A stretch of DNA of 64,000 nucleotides. Origin: Pisolithus tinctorius (lineage: Eukaryota; Basidiomycota; Agaricomycetes; Boletales; Pisolithaceae). Shown here piece by piece: positions 1-11,010 of this stretch. The position numbers and the translations under genes were made by a program. How positions within the stretch are numbered: position 1 is the stretch's first letter; each line of letters begins with the position of its first letter. The stretch spans positions 62,001 through 126,000 of the forward strand of contig JANFAH010000092.1 in NCBI GenBank assembly GCA_024663395.1, given 5' to 3'. Under the pieces are notes generated by a model. It did no database searches. It saw only the letters and a list, made by a program, of their open reading frames with translations, and was not told where the DNA came from.

Positions 1-1190
1 GGAGAGACGACATACACGTATTAGACGTCAATTGGATGCCACAGGCAAATCCTCCACAAAGTTGGAAGAGACAGCTGCCCCGTCTAAGTTTCACCACCAC
101 TTGTCAGATTCTCCGAGCAATGCCATCAACTTGGCCGTGTTTCTCAGTCAAAACTCCAAAGATCCAGCCATGAAGGTGAGAGGTTGTACTGGACCCCAAG
201 TTAACTGTCCTCACCATCTTTTACAAGGACTTCATTCCAAAGCTGAAAGATCATCTTCTTTCACGATTACTGGGCTTGGATTATGATGGAGATGAATGCT
301 CGTTCTCTAGTGAAGAACGAAATAAAGTGACCTTCAAGAATGGTCTCAACCGAGTTATTCAATCAAAGCGCTTCCAAATAAATTACACGACCTACGATAT
401 ATGCCATGGCCAGGATACCCTATGCCCAGGACATGGTGCCACAGTTATGATGCTATCACGAGAGGAGAGTCCTAATGCTCATCCATTCTGGTATGCACGA
501 GTATTGGGCGCTTTCCTTATAAATGTTTGTTATAGTGGAACGGAGCAAACCATGGAATTTCTCTGGGTTAGGTGGCTTGGCGTTGTACCAAGCTACCAAT
601 GGGGCCTTCAGAAGGGACGTCTCCCGAAGATTGGGTTCGTCCCAGATTCGCCTGGCGCCTTTGGTTTTCTTGACCCTTCCCTTGTAATCCGCGCTTGCCA
701 TCTTATTCCTGCATTCGTTAACAGGCACACCGATTCACTCCTTCGACGTGGACCTTCAATGGGCCATCCTGCCAATGAGGTTGATGACTGGGAAGCGTAC
801 TACATCAATATGTGAGCTTTTCTGAGGGACTACTACTTCGCTTCACTGAAACATTATTCTTATAGCTTTGCAGATTGCGATATGTTCGCTCGCTTTTCTG
901 GTATCAGCATCGGGCATGATGCTCAGTATTCCCTACCTGAATTGGTACCCAAAACGTCCTCAGACTCGGACCTGGATCTCACCAATGCCAGCGACCATTC
1001 CGACCAAGAAAGTCCCACTGATGAAGACATAGGCAGCGAGGGGGATGAAGGTCTTAATGATGGCGATGACGTCGAGGATGAAAGCGGTGACTTGGATTCC
1101 TCCCAGACAGACGGTGAGCGCTCGGAGGACAGCAGTGAGGATGTAAACTACTCTGATGCAGAGGATGATGACAACGGTCCCGAGTTCTGA
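1..1190 (+). CDS. Plavaka-like transposase, C-terminal part (5' end outside window)
   Basis: The gene runs in from the left edge. Three exons can be joined: 1-175, 228-811 and 866-1190, with introns GTGAGA..AAG and GTGAGC..TAG that keep the frame. The joined protein contains KDFIPKLKDHLL, INYTTYD, HPFWYARVLG, MEFLWVRW, AFGFLDPSLVIRACHLIPAF and a final YYINIFADCDMF..GIGH block, in the order I know from the C-terminal half of Agaricomycete Plavaka (CACTA-like) transposases. The end is very acidic (Asp/Glu/Ser-rich, about 85 residues), which is also usual. No premature stop is visible and CpG is normal, unlike the transposases further right. Family assignment rests on motif memory. The N-terminal zinc finger and catalytic core lie outside the window. 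Confidence 0.72.
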
Positions 1191-2713
1191 GCGTTGTATA
1201 ATACCTGTATATTATAGCTATCCGATGAATGTGTTTACAAGCATTTGTGTCTACTGAGTGGTGTCTATGTGATTGAACGTTGAGGGTGCATCGACCCTCG
1301 GCTTATATACTGTGATCGGGAGTAGCTCACATTTCGCAACATGGTTCTGGTCATGGTACCCACAATCAAAGGACATACGACCAGCACGCTCGCTGACCTT
1401 TTCCCATTCCTGGCCAAGGTCTACGGTGACTCTATGCGGTGAAGCAATCAGTTGAGTCTACGTTTACTAAACTCAGGCGAGAACAGACTGTTTCGGTAGG
1501 TTAACCTCTTCTGGGGTCCATTTTCCCTGTCGCTTTTCGGGCTGGAAGGCACTTCAAACACAATGATAGACATACTAGGGCATGGCTACTACTGCAGAGA
1601 GTATGGTTAGATGCGTTGGGGATATATGAATACTTGACATACTGGTCTCCAACCGAAACGTGTTGTCTACCCTTCTCTTTCCATTGGATGATGGTTTGCA
1701 GTATCTGATTGTCAGTGAGTCCCTGACCCTAGAGGTAAAGTTGGGCGAAGGGTATCAGTCAAGGTTATTAGCACCTGAAAGTGTTTCAACAACTCACGGC
1801 CTTGGACAGCTTAATGGCTGTTTTTGGCTGCTGCTCTTTCGACTGCCAAGAACTTCTTGCAAACAAGTCCTTCGCTCATGATTAACAACACACTCACCCT
1901 TCAGTTTTTACGGGCTCAGCTCATTTATTCGCAAGGACATGCGCGTGTTCCAGGGTGGAAGGCACAGGGCCTGGAAGATTCACATCCGACACAGGTTTAT
2001 GTGATGGTTTGGTTGACTTCGGGGCAGTACTTCGGTTAGCCCTTGAGGTGGACAATACATCGGCTACCAGTGCTAATCGACACGGGGCATCAGTGTCACT
2101 GGGCGATGGAGGAACAAAACGAGGGGTTCTCGCCTGCAGCATCAGCAGTAACAGCAACGTTTCCCAGCATCTTGAATACACTGACTATTTTGGGCATGTC
2201 CATGTCCTGGATGGTGCGCAGTATATCATTGCGAATGGGAATTGGGCACAAGACCGCCTAATGCTGGAAAGAGTGCTTGCGAGTGTGGTAAATGCAAGGG
2301 GTCAAATCAGGGAACTTCGTTGAAACCGTAGTGTACAGCGGGGATGTGCAGTGACCCTTCAGAAAGGTGGCAGATGCAACATGATAGTTATCTCCTGAGA
2401 GATTGGGGTGGTGTAAGCCACTCAGAAGGGGATCTGTGCCTCTAGCGGGCTCGTCATGCAGTGTGCACCTCCCACCACATCGTCTTGTGACGGTCCCAGT
2501 TGGGTATATTGGATCGTCGTGACCATGACAGGTCTGTGTGCGGGGTGGATACAGGGCTGACAAGACAAGGTCAAATTTGTGGACAGCATGGGAGAAATGC
2601 CCGTACATAATATATACGGGGAGAGTGATGGAACTAGAACAGGGCCGTCGCCGCTGGTAGACACCTTGTTTACCATGTGTCAAGTCCGGGCCTACTCCGA
2701 CCAACTCTGACGC
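1191..2713. other. No recognised gene
   Basis: Several short overlapping open frames are present, the longest being 1955-2323 on the plus strand (122 codons). None shows a domain, a splice-consistent extension or a codon pattern I recognise. This may be decayed transposon sequence downstream of the Plavaka-like gene. Confidence 0.4.
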
Positions 2714-3383
2714 TTAATAAGGTCTAGAGGAGGGTCCGGAAGCAAGTCCGACACAGAAGAACAGAACTCCGACTGGCGGAGTGTCGGCAGGAACGAAGAC
2801 TGCCGAGACAAAGGCGGAGTGGAGTGAGGGCGTCGGGTTTAGCTCGTGCGCTACCCCCTTGCACGATCTCAGCCCTCGTATTTCAGGGGGAGAGTACAGA
2901 CGGAGAGTCGGAGATAACTCCGACAGACAGAAGACGGAATCAGAGGGAGTAGGAACTAAGTTGATATTCGTACTGAAGAACAGCGGAGTACAGTACATGT
3001 TTTTATACTACTACGGAGGTACAGTAACCAGAATCAGAACTGACATATGGAGACCCATAAGTTTTCAAGTAAAATTTCCTGGACGACGAATGAAGGGTAG
3101 ACGGAGGACATACAAACGGGTAACACAGAACATCCAGAAAAGGGAACAGTCCAGGCGCTGGCCCACGCGGTGAGCACGCTGCGGAGTACCTGACTGCGAA
3201 GGTAGTCACATGACCCCTCAGAGAACGGACCGCTCGGTCCGGTAGGAGAGTAACACAAGTACGACAACAGTCGGAGCGGAGATGGTTCGTAGACGATAGA
3301 AGGTGGGCGGAGTTGGTGCGGAGTGAGCGAATGACCGGCGGAAAAGGTTGCGGAGTGAGTAAAGACCTATGACGAACGCGCGG
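2714..3383 (-). repeat. Possible decayed LTR-type sequence flanking the gag-only insertion
   Basis: The stretch is unusually rich in CTCCGAC/CGGAGT words and has a TATAAAA box on the minus strand near 3002-3008. There is no convincing coding frame. This resembles the promoter part of an LTR. I could not find a partner LTR or target duplication, so it is only a suggestion. Copy A of the gag-only element is inserted at its right edge. Confidence 0.22.
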
Positions 3384-3729
3384 TGTAGGAAAGAGATTTA
3401 AGAGGATGAGTGAGGAGAATGATGAGATCTGAGGGGAATGAGTAGGCCAAAAGGGGCTTCTATAGCCTAGCAAGATCCTGGTAGTCGTCTGAAGGCTTCT
3501 GAGGCTGTCTGGGTGCAGGGAAACGACCTGCTCGAACTCGTCTCTCGTCTCGGGGTAACTCGTCTCTTATTTTAAAAAAAAACTAACTATGCCAGTCACT
3601 AGGTAGTGCTGACTAAGCGACCAAAAAGCGAAATTCTAAGAACAAGTAGCAGAGGGATAGCTAGAACAAAACAAAGCAAAATCATCAAAATAAAACAATT
3701 CCCCCAGTAGGGAAATTACATTCCCTACA
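3384..3729 (-). repeat. 3' LTR of gag-only copy A
   Basis: This 346-bp repeat is identical, as read, to 6887-7232. On the element strand it starts TGTAGGGAATG and ends TTTCCTACA. Confidence 0.9.
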
Positions 3730-3849
3730 TCCCAGGGGTACTCGAGATCTTGACTGTCCCCAGTCAACCCAAAGGCAGCTTGACTACACAATAATCTGTG
3801 GTCATGAGGGAGGAGGCGAGACAACGACTCGTTGACGAAAAACGGGTGC

Positions 3850-5000
3850 TCGGAATGCCGCGATACGAGATATGATGACAGAGGAGAATGCAGCGAGTAC
3901 CCTGCAAAACGAGCGGAGAGAATCCATGTGCCCGATCCTGAGATATCCACAAATCCGCCCAAAGGTACCCTCATCCACCAAAAAACCAAATGTAGCCATG
4001 AGTTCTGCAGCGACGACGACAGAAAAGGTACCATTCGGATGCTGTCGAACAGTAGCACCAGAATCCAGAAAAGCGAGAGATCCGGTCAAGAAACGGGTGA
4101 GATATTCAAAGAATCGTCCAAAAGTGTCTCTAACCACAAAAACGGGCATATCTCGACGATAGCTGCACGGAATTTGACAAAAGTGGTGTCCCCAGAGAGG
4201 GCTATGCGAGGGGAACGGAGTGCCAGAAAAGCGAGAGGGACAGTGCTCGAGTGCGCGAGATACGATGAGAGGACTTCGAGGGTAGGGAGAAGGAGTCGAC
4301 TTGCACAACAACGGCTGGGACGATCAACACGAAACTCCGGGAGACGGTAAAGGACCCGTAGACGAACAGGGAGAACGAGGAAATAAGCCGATTGGATCAG
4401 TTGATCCCGAGTTATACGCGAAACCGTCTCGAAACCCTCTGGATACAAAAACGCCCATATCTCAACAACGGTTGCGCGGAATTTTACAAAGCATGTGTCC
4501 CCAGGAAGGGTTCGGCGAGAGGGATGAACGACCCGAAAAGCGAGAGGAACGGCGCAGAACTGCGCGAGCTACTGCAGCAAGACCTCGAGGTGACCTTCTC
4601 ACAAAAACGCGAATACCTCCGAAACCGCTGCGCGCGCCAAAACATTCTTGGTATCCCTGGAAAGGTCTCGTCGAGTAGTACCGGCATGCCAAAAGGCGAG
4701 AGACGCGGCACAAATTCGCGCGAGTTACAGTCAGAAGACCTCATGCGCCAAAAATGCGAAATAACTCCGGAACCACTGAGCGCGCTGGAACATTCTTGGG
4801 CTCTCTGGAAAGCTCTCGTCGAGTAGTACCAGTCAGCGGAAAAGCGAGAGGCGCGACGCGGAAACGAGCGAGATACGACTACAGGACCCTGAGAATGGAC
4901 CTATCCACAAAAACGCGAATATCTCCTGAACGGCTGGGCGCATGCAAACGAGCTTGGTACCGACAGAGAGCTGGGGTCGAGTAGTACGAGCCTTGACGAA
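3850..5000 (-). repeat. 157-bp-periodic tandem repeats, 3' interior of copy A
   Basis: On the element strand two short motifs, CTCTCGCTTTT and GAGATAT..TTTTTGT, recur about every 155-158 bp through the non-coding 3' third of the element. The open frames here on both strands arise because the tract lacks stops; they are shared with copy B only because the DNA is identical. Roughly 3384-4500 matches copy B almost base for base, while 4500-5000 has diverged. Confidence 0.7.
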
Positions 5001-5284
5001 CGACGAGTGGTGTCGACAATGTGCCTTGCCGGAACTGTATCTGCGGACGGGAGGCACCATGTAGAGTGTGGGAAGGCGCCGGGTGCGATGCTAAACAGCG
5101 TTCCGTGGGGAACTCGAGCCTGGGGGGTAAAAGATGAAGGGCAAAACAAGAAAATTCAAACATATCTAATGTACCAAAAATTCCGCATTACGATGTAGGT
5201 AGATCCATACTAGATACTGTAAGATCCATAAGCAAAAGAAGTATAAAAAAAAACAACATAACGGAATTCGTGCGACACGCAGCA

Positions 5285-6661
5285 TCAACGCGCTCTTCGA
5301 GAGCGCCGGGGCGTGCGACCGCGGCTGCGCGACCGCTTCGGCTTGGAACGGATGTATGAATCCGCCTTCCTCGAACATGAACGAGAGCGCGAGTGTGAGG
5401 ACGACGATGACGAGGAAGAAGGGGGTGAGCTATTGGTCGAATATGAACATGAGCGCCTTCGAGCGCGACGCTGCTTCAAGCTGCGGGCATACGACTGGAC
5501 TGGTATGAAATCATCTTTCGAACGTGTGTACGAACCCGTTCGAGTCTGCGAGCGCGAGCGTGAACGAGGACGCGAGGGCGACTGGCCTCGGCCACATGGC
5601 CACCTCGACTGTGGCTGCGCATGCGGTGAGCTACGAGAGCGCTCGGCTGACGAGCAATGAGACTGAACAGCTGGCGGGTCGGGTACTACTGGCTCGAGCT
5701 GGATAGCAGGTAGGGTCTGAGGATACACGATGCTCGTTCGAGCAGGTACGCGCGATGGTGTGTCGAACACACTTCGAGAGGGTGCGGCTGTGGGTGAAAG
5801 CGAGCGAGCAAGCGACGAGCCCCTACGAGTCTCGAACTGGCTTGTCAACGAAGACCAGTTGTCGAGACGGTCTCGTAGAGTTCGTCCGGCAACTTCGCGC
5901 GGTATTTCCAGTCCTGTAGGTAGAACAACGCGGCCGTTTATGAGTAGACACTTTCCCGAAGCTAAATACGACTTGAACGAATGGCAACCTGCCCGAATAT
6001 GCCCCGAGAGTCCACAGAAAAAGCAAAACGAATATGAACGGCGGGGAGAGTGATTGTCTGAGGCGCGTGATGGCTGCCCGCGGGAACTGTCAACCTTGCT
6101 GCTCTTCCAGAGGCCGCCGCTCGACCTCAGGACCTCCTTAGCTGTAGACATTAGACTGAGCACAGAATACTCTGATGCGTCGTGGTGTTCAAGCACCTCT
6201 CGCCTGAACTCTGGAGGGAACCCATACTTGAACATACTGGCCAGGTGGGGCAACGGACCCAGTAGGTTCTCGAGAGATAACGAAATTCGACGGAAATTGC
6301 GATAATATTGCCCTAGGGATGACATTGAGATGACATCTGAACTCGCAAACCCAACCTTTAGGCTGGCAAGCTCGTCGGCATGACTTCGACTTGTTTCATC
6401 CAATTCCGGGTACTGCTGAGTGATTTCTGAGGTAAAACGAGCCCAATCTCCTTGACTACTACTGACGAAGTGGGACCAGAGGTCAGCTGACTCAAAAGGC
6501 GCATATTTGAGCGTGAATTTGATGCGCGCGAGCCCGTCTGAGAGGCCGAATCCATCACAGAAGTCGATTATGTCATCAAAATAGCTTCGAAGGTCCTCGG
6601 GGCGCCCAGAGAAGCTCGGTGCTTCGGGCGAGCCTCGGCACGGAATTTTGAGGCCGAGCAT
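5285..6661 (-). CDS. Ty3/gypsy-type Gag with CCHC knuckle and SR-rich tail (copy A)
   Basis: This intact frame of 458 codons is counted from the ATG giving MLGLKIPCRG; an in-frame ATG 47 codons upstream is less likely because the similarity to copy B's frame is strongest from here. The N-terminal half has capsid-like patterns of basidiomycete gypsy Gags (YFDDIIDFCDGFGL, FESADLWSHF, DWARFTSEI). A zinc knuckle CFFCGLSGHIRAGC (C-X2-C-X4-H-X4-C) follows, then a LPTG.EIPREVAG block typical of these Gags. The last roughly 100 residues are rich in Arg-Ser dipeptides, like the tails of SR splicing factors. It is the only protein of the element and presumably builds the particle and packages the RNA. 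It is about 80-90% similar to copy B; both frames being open suggests selection on Gag. Confidence 0.85.
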   Translation of the reverse strand: MLGLKIPCRGSPEAPSFSGRPEDLRSYFDDIIDFCDGFGLSDGLARIKFTLKYAPFESADLWSHFVSSSQGDWARFTSEITQQYPELDETSRSHADELASLKVGFASSDVISMSSLGQYYRNFRRISLSLENLLGPLPHLASMFKYGFPPEFRREVLEHHDASEYSVLSLMSTAKEVLRSSGGLWKSSKVDSSRGQPSRASDNHSPRRSYSFCFFCGLSGHIRAGCHSFKSYLASGKCLLINGRVVLPTGLEIPREVAGRTLRDRLDNWSSLTSQFETRRGSSLARSLSPTAAPSRSVFDTPSRVPARTSIVYPQTLPAIQLEPVVPDPPAVQSHCSSAERSRSSPHAQPQSRWPCGRGQSPSRPRSRSRSQTRTGSYTRSKDDFIPVQSYARSLKQRRARRRSCSYSTNSSPPSSSSSSSSHSRSRSCSRKADSYIRSKPKRSRSRGRTPRRSRRAR

Positions 6662-6886
6662 GAAGATAGTGGGTAATACGAGTGCGAGTGCTTGATATGT
6701 GAGTGCGCGCGAGTGGGAAAACACGAAAATGCGAGTGAAGTGACTGCAAAAATGAGACCGAAGGGCAAAATCTGCTAAACCGAGCCTGAAAATTGCGAAC
6801 ACGAAGCTGGAGACTGCAAAACTGAATCTGGGAAGGTTGGGATGGGTGCCAGGCTAAGACAGAAGCCCCTCGCGGTGGGCTCCAGT

Positions 6887-7232
6887 TGTAGGAAAGAGAT
6901 TTAAGAGGATGAGTGAGGAGAATGATGAGATCTGAGGGGAATGAGTAGGCCAAAAGGGGCTTCTATAGCCTAGCAAGATCCTGGTAGTCGTCTGAAGGCT
7001 TCTGAGGCTGTCTGGGTGCAGGGAAACGACCTGCTCGAACTCGTCTCTCGTCTCGGGGTAACTCGTCTCTTATTTTAAAAAAAAACTAACTATGCCAGTC
7101 ACTAGGTAGTGCTGACTAAGCGACCAAAAAGCGAAATTCTAAGAACAAGTAGCAGAGGGATAGCTAGAACAAAACAAAGCAAAATCATCAAAATAAAACA
7201 ATTCCCCCAGTAGGGAAATTACATTCCCTACA
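6887..7232 (-). repeat. 5' LTR of gag-only copy A
   Basis: This is the 346-bp partner of 3384-3729. The primer-binding candidate follows directly on the minus strand. Confidence 0.9.
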
Positions 7233-8460
7233 GCGGTTATGACACCATGCCGGAGCCCTGGGCTCAAACAACACACTAATTGAAACAGCAATATGAGCCA
7301 CTACATTTAAGCAGGCATTACGATGATTGTCATCAGAAAAGCCAATGGATGATAGAGTGACAACATACTTTTTACCTCGATCATTGTTTCCCGGAGACCA
7401 GAATCTCATAGTCTGCTTTCTCCGCTCCAGAAGCAGGATGCGGAGGACCAGCAGTCAGGATACGCTTCACCGTTTTCCCCAGCCTCATACCAGCCTCCCA
7501 TGCACGCATATCCTCGAGAAAACCAGAAGACACGAGCAAATCCTCTACACTAGGTTCTCCCTTGTTCGGTGCATTAATTAAAGTATAAGGGGGAGGAGGG
7601 TTTGAAGTGATGAGCATTGTGCCTGCCATCAATGGAGTGAGCGAAACAAAACAATTACTTGACAAAATGTCCGAACTCTCCTGCATATTCTCAGCTTCCC
7701 GGCCAACATCATTTGCCTTCCTGATCTCGCATTTACTCCCTGCATTGCTCCTGGATGCAGATCCCGCGCCACAGATCAAACCGTCGGTACCACTCAAACT
7801 CCCCAATGATTATCGTCACTTTCCTTGGTGTCGACAAGACGTTGAACCCTTCCCCTCCTTTGAGTGCATATGTGGGTGAGGTGGCACATGAAAGACTCGG
7901 AGACCTAGTGTGAAGGTGTAAAGTGAGAGGAGGGGATAATGGGTTTTTGGTATCCACGGTCATGTTGGGAGACGATGTCGATAGGTCCACTGACAAGATA
8001 AAATTCCGGAAATGGAGATGAACTCAGCGTTTATTGCATTGGACGAGCCCGTCCTATACGTCTTCGCAGTGAACCAGCACAAAGGATACAGAGTTTTCCA
8101 ATATGAAAGAAACTGAACGTTGGAGCGGGATGTGCTACGAGACCTGTAACACTTCAGCAAGAGTAGTCTGAGTAACACTCGTACATACCCAGAATTAGCA
8201 AGGTAGCCGGAACTACTGTCTCCCAGTCAAACTGCGTTACTCTACTGCTTTGGTTCGGAAAGCAGAGAGTATTATCAGTCAAAGGAGTATCGTTGGAGTG
8301 ATCATGGAAAGGTGATGAGGACATAGGAAGACGGCGTCCCACTGCTGAGCCCCAGTGAAAACTGGTTATCACGCCGTGTGACCCTAGCTGATGGGATATG
8401 CCCAAACGAGGGAAGTAAGATGTAGTCATACCAGGTTGGAATTCCGTAGTAAAATGAGAC
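7233..8460. other. Unrecognised region right of copy A
   Basis: The minus-strand frame 7381-7806 (141 codons) and its neighbour 7188-7409 are open and could be exons of one gene cut by the retrotransposon at 7232. I recognise no domain. CpG content is normal here and stops being normal near 8460. Confidence 0.3.
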
Positions 8461-9020
8461 TAATACAATATGCAGGGGCACAACTCCATAGCACCCTAGA
8501 TGACTTTTTTGTGCATCCTCACATGGGCACATATCAGGGCATATCTTGGTCTCCCCTTACCATGTTTATGCCATATGCTTGTGTGTGACAACATATGCCC
8601 TTGTATTACAAAGTCATATCTGCTCATATATATGCACATTTATTTATTACCCACACACACTGCATTAATATGCTTCAAAATGACAATTTATTACATGGTA
8701 GCACTCTACATAGTACAGGAAATTTTCCTGGGGGGTAATAAATACACAATGATGATGATGCAGACAGTGTGGCAGGCAATGCAAATGATGGAAAACCCTG
8801 CCATGTGATGCAAGTGCAATGCAAGTACAATGCAAATATGATGTGAGTGGATGATGTGAGTGGATAATGCAGGCAGATGGCATGAAAAAATATTGTGGAT
8901 GGACTTCCATTTGAGCAAAATGGATTGTTATCTAGTGAAGGTTGCCATTCTCGATAACAGCCTTAACCCAGGCATTGTCTTGGACCTGATAATGTGTTAG
9001 CATGGTTTCTTGCTGGCCTG

Positions 9021-10727
9021 TCACTTACAAGCTGTTTGGCTTCCTTGTTGTACTCCTGGTTTTTGCTGTCTTGTGAGCAATTCATGAACAAACCAAATGA
9101 GACATACCTCATGTTGAGTTGCAGTCAATGTCTTGTCATAGTAGAAGCAGAACTGTTCTTTTTTGCTGTTTGGGTTGACATGCTTCAGCCATCGCAAGAT
9201 GCAGAGGTTGCTAATGACTATGTTAGCAAGTAAATCTATACTGCATTTGTGCTTACCATCTGTTCTTGGTACCTGAGGGCTGAAACTTTTTCTTGGAAGC
9301 ATCCTCCATTTGAGAGACACATGGTGGTACTGACTCACACTTGACAGGAGAGTCTGGAATAGGCAGCACAGGTAAAGTCTTGACTTTCGAGGCAGCCACA
9401 GCAAGTAAGCTCCTTCCCGAGTGATGTGAGTTAGTGAAGACTCAGATAGTCAAATAGAAACTTACATTGGATCATATGATACTGGAGGCTGAGTGATATT
9501 TGTGTGATTGATGACTGGTATATTTTCCTTGTTGTCTGGGGCAGTAAAAAACTTGGGTGGGTTTGATTGTGTTGCTGGGATTTCTGCAGGTCTTGTCTCA
9601 GGTTGTCCATTCCTGAGAGTAGTGACCTCAGGAGGCTCAGCTGCTGCCATGTTGTCCACTGCCATGGCTCAATAAATCAGTAGAGTATGCAATACGATGT
9701 GCTCACCTTTTGCTTTCTTATTGTGCAGTGCTTCCAATTCTGTTTGATATCACTGTTTCTTGCTGGGTTTGTGGTCTTGGAGGTCTTTGTCTGCATCATC
9801 AAGGGCTTCTTCTTTCATAGTGTTGTGCATTGCCCTCTTCAGCTTTCCATCATCATCCAGGTAGTGCTTACTCCACACCAGGTATCCCCTTGTACAAATA
9901 TACTCTAGCTTCCATCCATTTTCAGCAAACTTGAAGAGTGGGAATGCTGTCTCCATGATCAAGCATATGAACTGCTGAGCACTCATACTGGCTTTGCCCC
10001 AGGTTTCCAGGGTTGTGTTGCACTGGCTGAGCTCTTGCCATGCCCCACATAAAGTCTTCTGCATATTGGCTAGTGTTTCCAATGAGGGGACATTGCCATT
10101 TGTGTCTTTGAGGTATGCATATATGCCATGATTGCTACCCTTGGCCTCAGCAGACTTGAGCCAGTTGTTGAAGTCCTTCTTGGTCCAGAACTGCACATTA
10201 GGGTGCAATTCATGTGTTGGAGCCTTCTCATCAGTCATGGTAAGGGTTGGTAAGGGCATGCTGGCATCAAGGAGCCTGGGACTGCATGACATGGATTTAA
10301 GTGCATTCATGAGCTGGTCAAAGAGATTTCTATAGGAAAATCAGTAAACAATCCATGTTCATACAGAAAATGAAAAGACTTGCCTAACTGTGTTGTATTC
10401 AGATGTTACTTTGACCAAATGCTGCTCAAGTGTCTTGCAGTGGTCCTGCAGGTAAATGACTTGGGAGTCCTGCATATATGTGCCCTAGACAATGTTAACC
10501 CCTCCAAAACTACCCATTCCACTTACATTTACTTGATTCATCAAGTTCTGGGGCAGGTATGATGCAAAGGATTGCTGTGTGCCAGATAGGAGACCCAGAC
10601 TGGTGTTCTGCAAAGGGGACAAGATTGGTGGGTCTTCAACATGATCAGCAGCTGGAGAGAGTAAAGAACTTGTCATTGGAGACAATAATGAAGAGCTACT
10701 GCTGAAATTGAAGTGAGACTTGCTCAT
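9021..10727 (-). pseudogene. Transposon-companion gene of unknown function, CpG-decayed
   Basis: Minus-strand exons can be followed from 10727 (MSKSHFNFSS) through a large exon at about 9750-10310, an exon near 9462-9665 and exons down to about 9080. The central exon has HPNVQFWTKKDFNNWL, ETWGKASMSAQQFI and FPLFKFAENGWKLEYI. The end has NLCILRWLKHVNPN..FYYD. I recall these in a multi-copy hypothetical family of Agaricomycetes that sits beside CACTA-type transposases, but the function is unknown. There is no signal peptide or membrane segment. It is divergent from the plus-strand gene at 10922. Exon borders are approximate, so whether it can still be translated is unclear. Confidence 0.5.
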
Positions 10728-11010
10728 GGTGAGCAGGTATATGATAACTTAATGGTGGGAAGGTGGCAGAAGAGGCAGAAATTTGGCTAAGGTAAAATTC
10801 CCATCCCTTTGCTAATTAGGCTCTAGGCTCTTGACTATGACCTTACCTTATTAACTGCAACTGAGAACAAATGCTGCTGACACCAACTAATTTAGCTTTT
10901 GCTCCTGCTCCTGCCATTACCATGGTCAATAATGTCATCCTCATTGACCTTGAAGGCCTTGTCACAGATTGGGACATGTATACATTTTCATTGAACATAC
11001 CTTCAGCTGG

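Larger units (their letters stand above)
3384..7232 (-). mobile_element. Gag-only non-autonomous LTR retrotransposon, copy A
   Basis: A complete LTR element of 3849 bp reads on the minus strand. The LTRs (3384-3729 and 6887-7232, 346 bp each) begin TGTAGGG and end CCTACA on the element strand and appear identical. A 4-bp target duplication GCGG flanks it (3380-3383 and 7233-7236). A likely tRNA primer site beginning TGG lies 2 bp inside the 5' LTR (6868-6884). The interior has one Gag frame and about 1.5 kb of non-coding, tandemly repeated 3' sequence. There is no protease, reverse transcriptase, RNase H or integrase, so it must borrow enzymes from a Ty3/gypsy relative. Identical LTRs imply a recent insertion. 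Copy B lies at 34285-38075 in the opposite orientation. Confidence 0.88.

Noticed and set aside
1955..2323. 122-codon plus-strand ORF as a gene
   Set aside because: Several other frames overlap it, there is no domain, no splice-consistent extension and no related frame elsewhere in the window.
3832..4448. Open frames of 120-172 codons on both strands, repeated exactly at 37009-37625
   Set aside because: They lie in the non-coding repeat tract of the gag-only elements; they match because the DNA is identical there, and frames are open on both strands at once.
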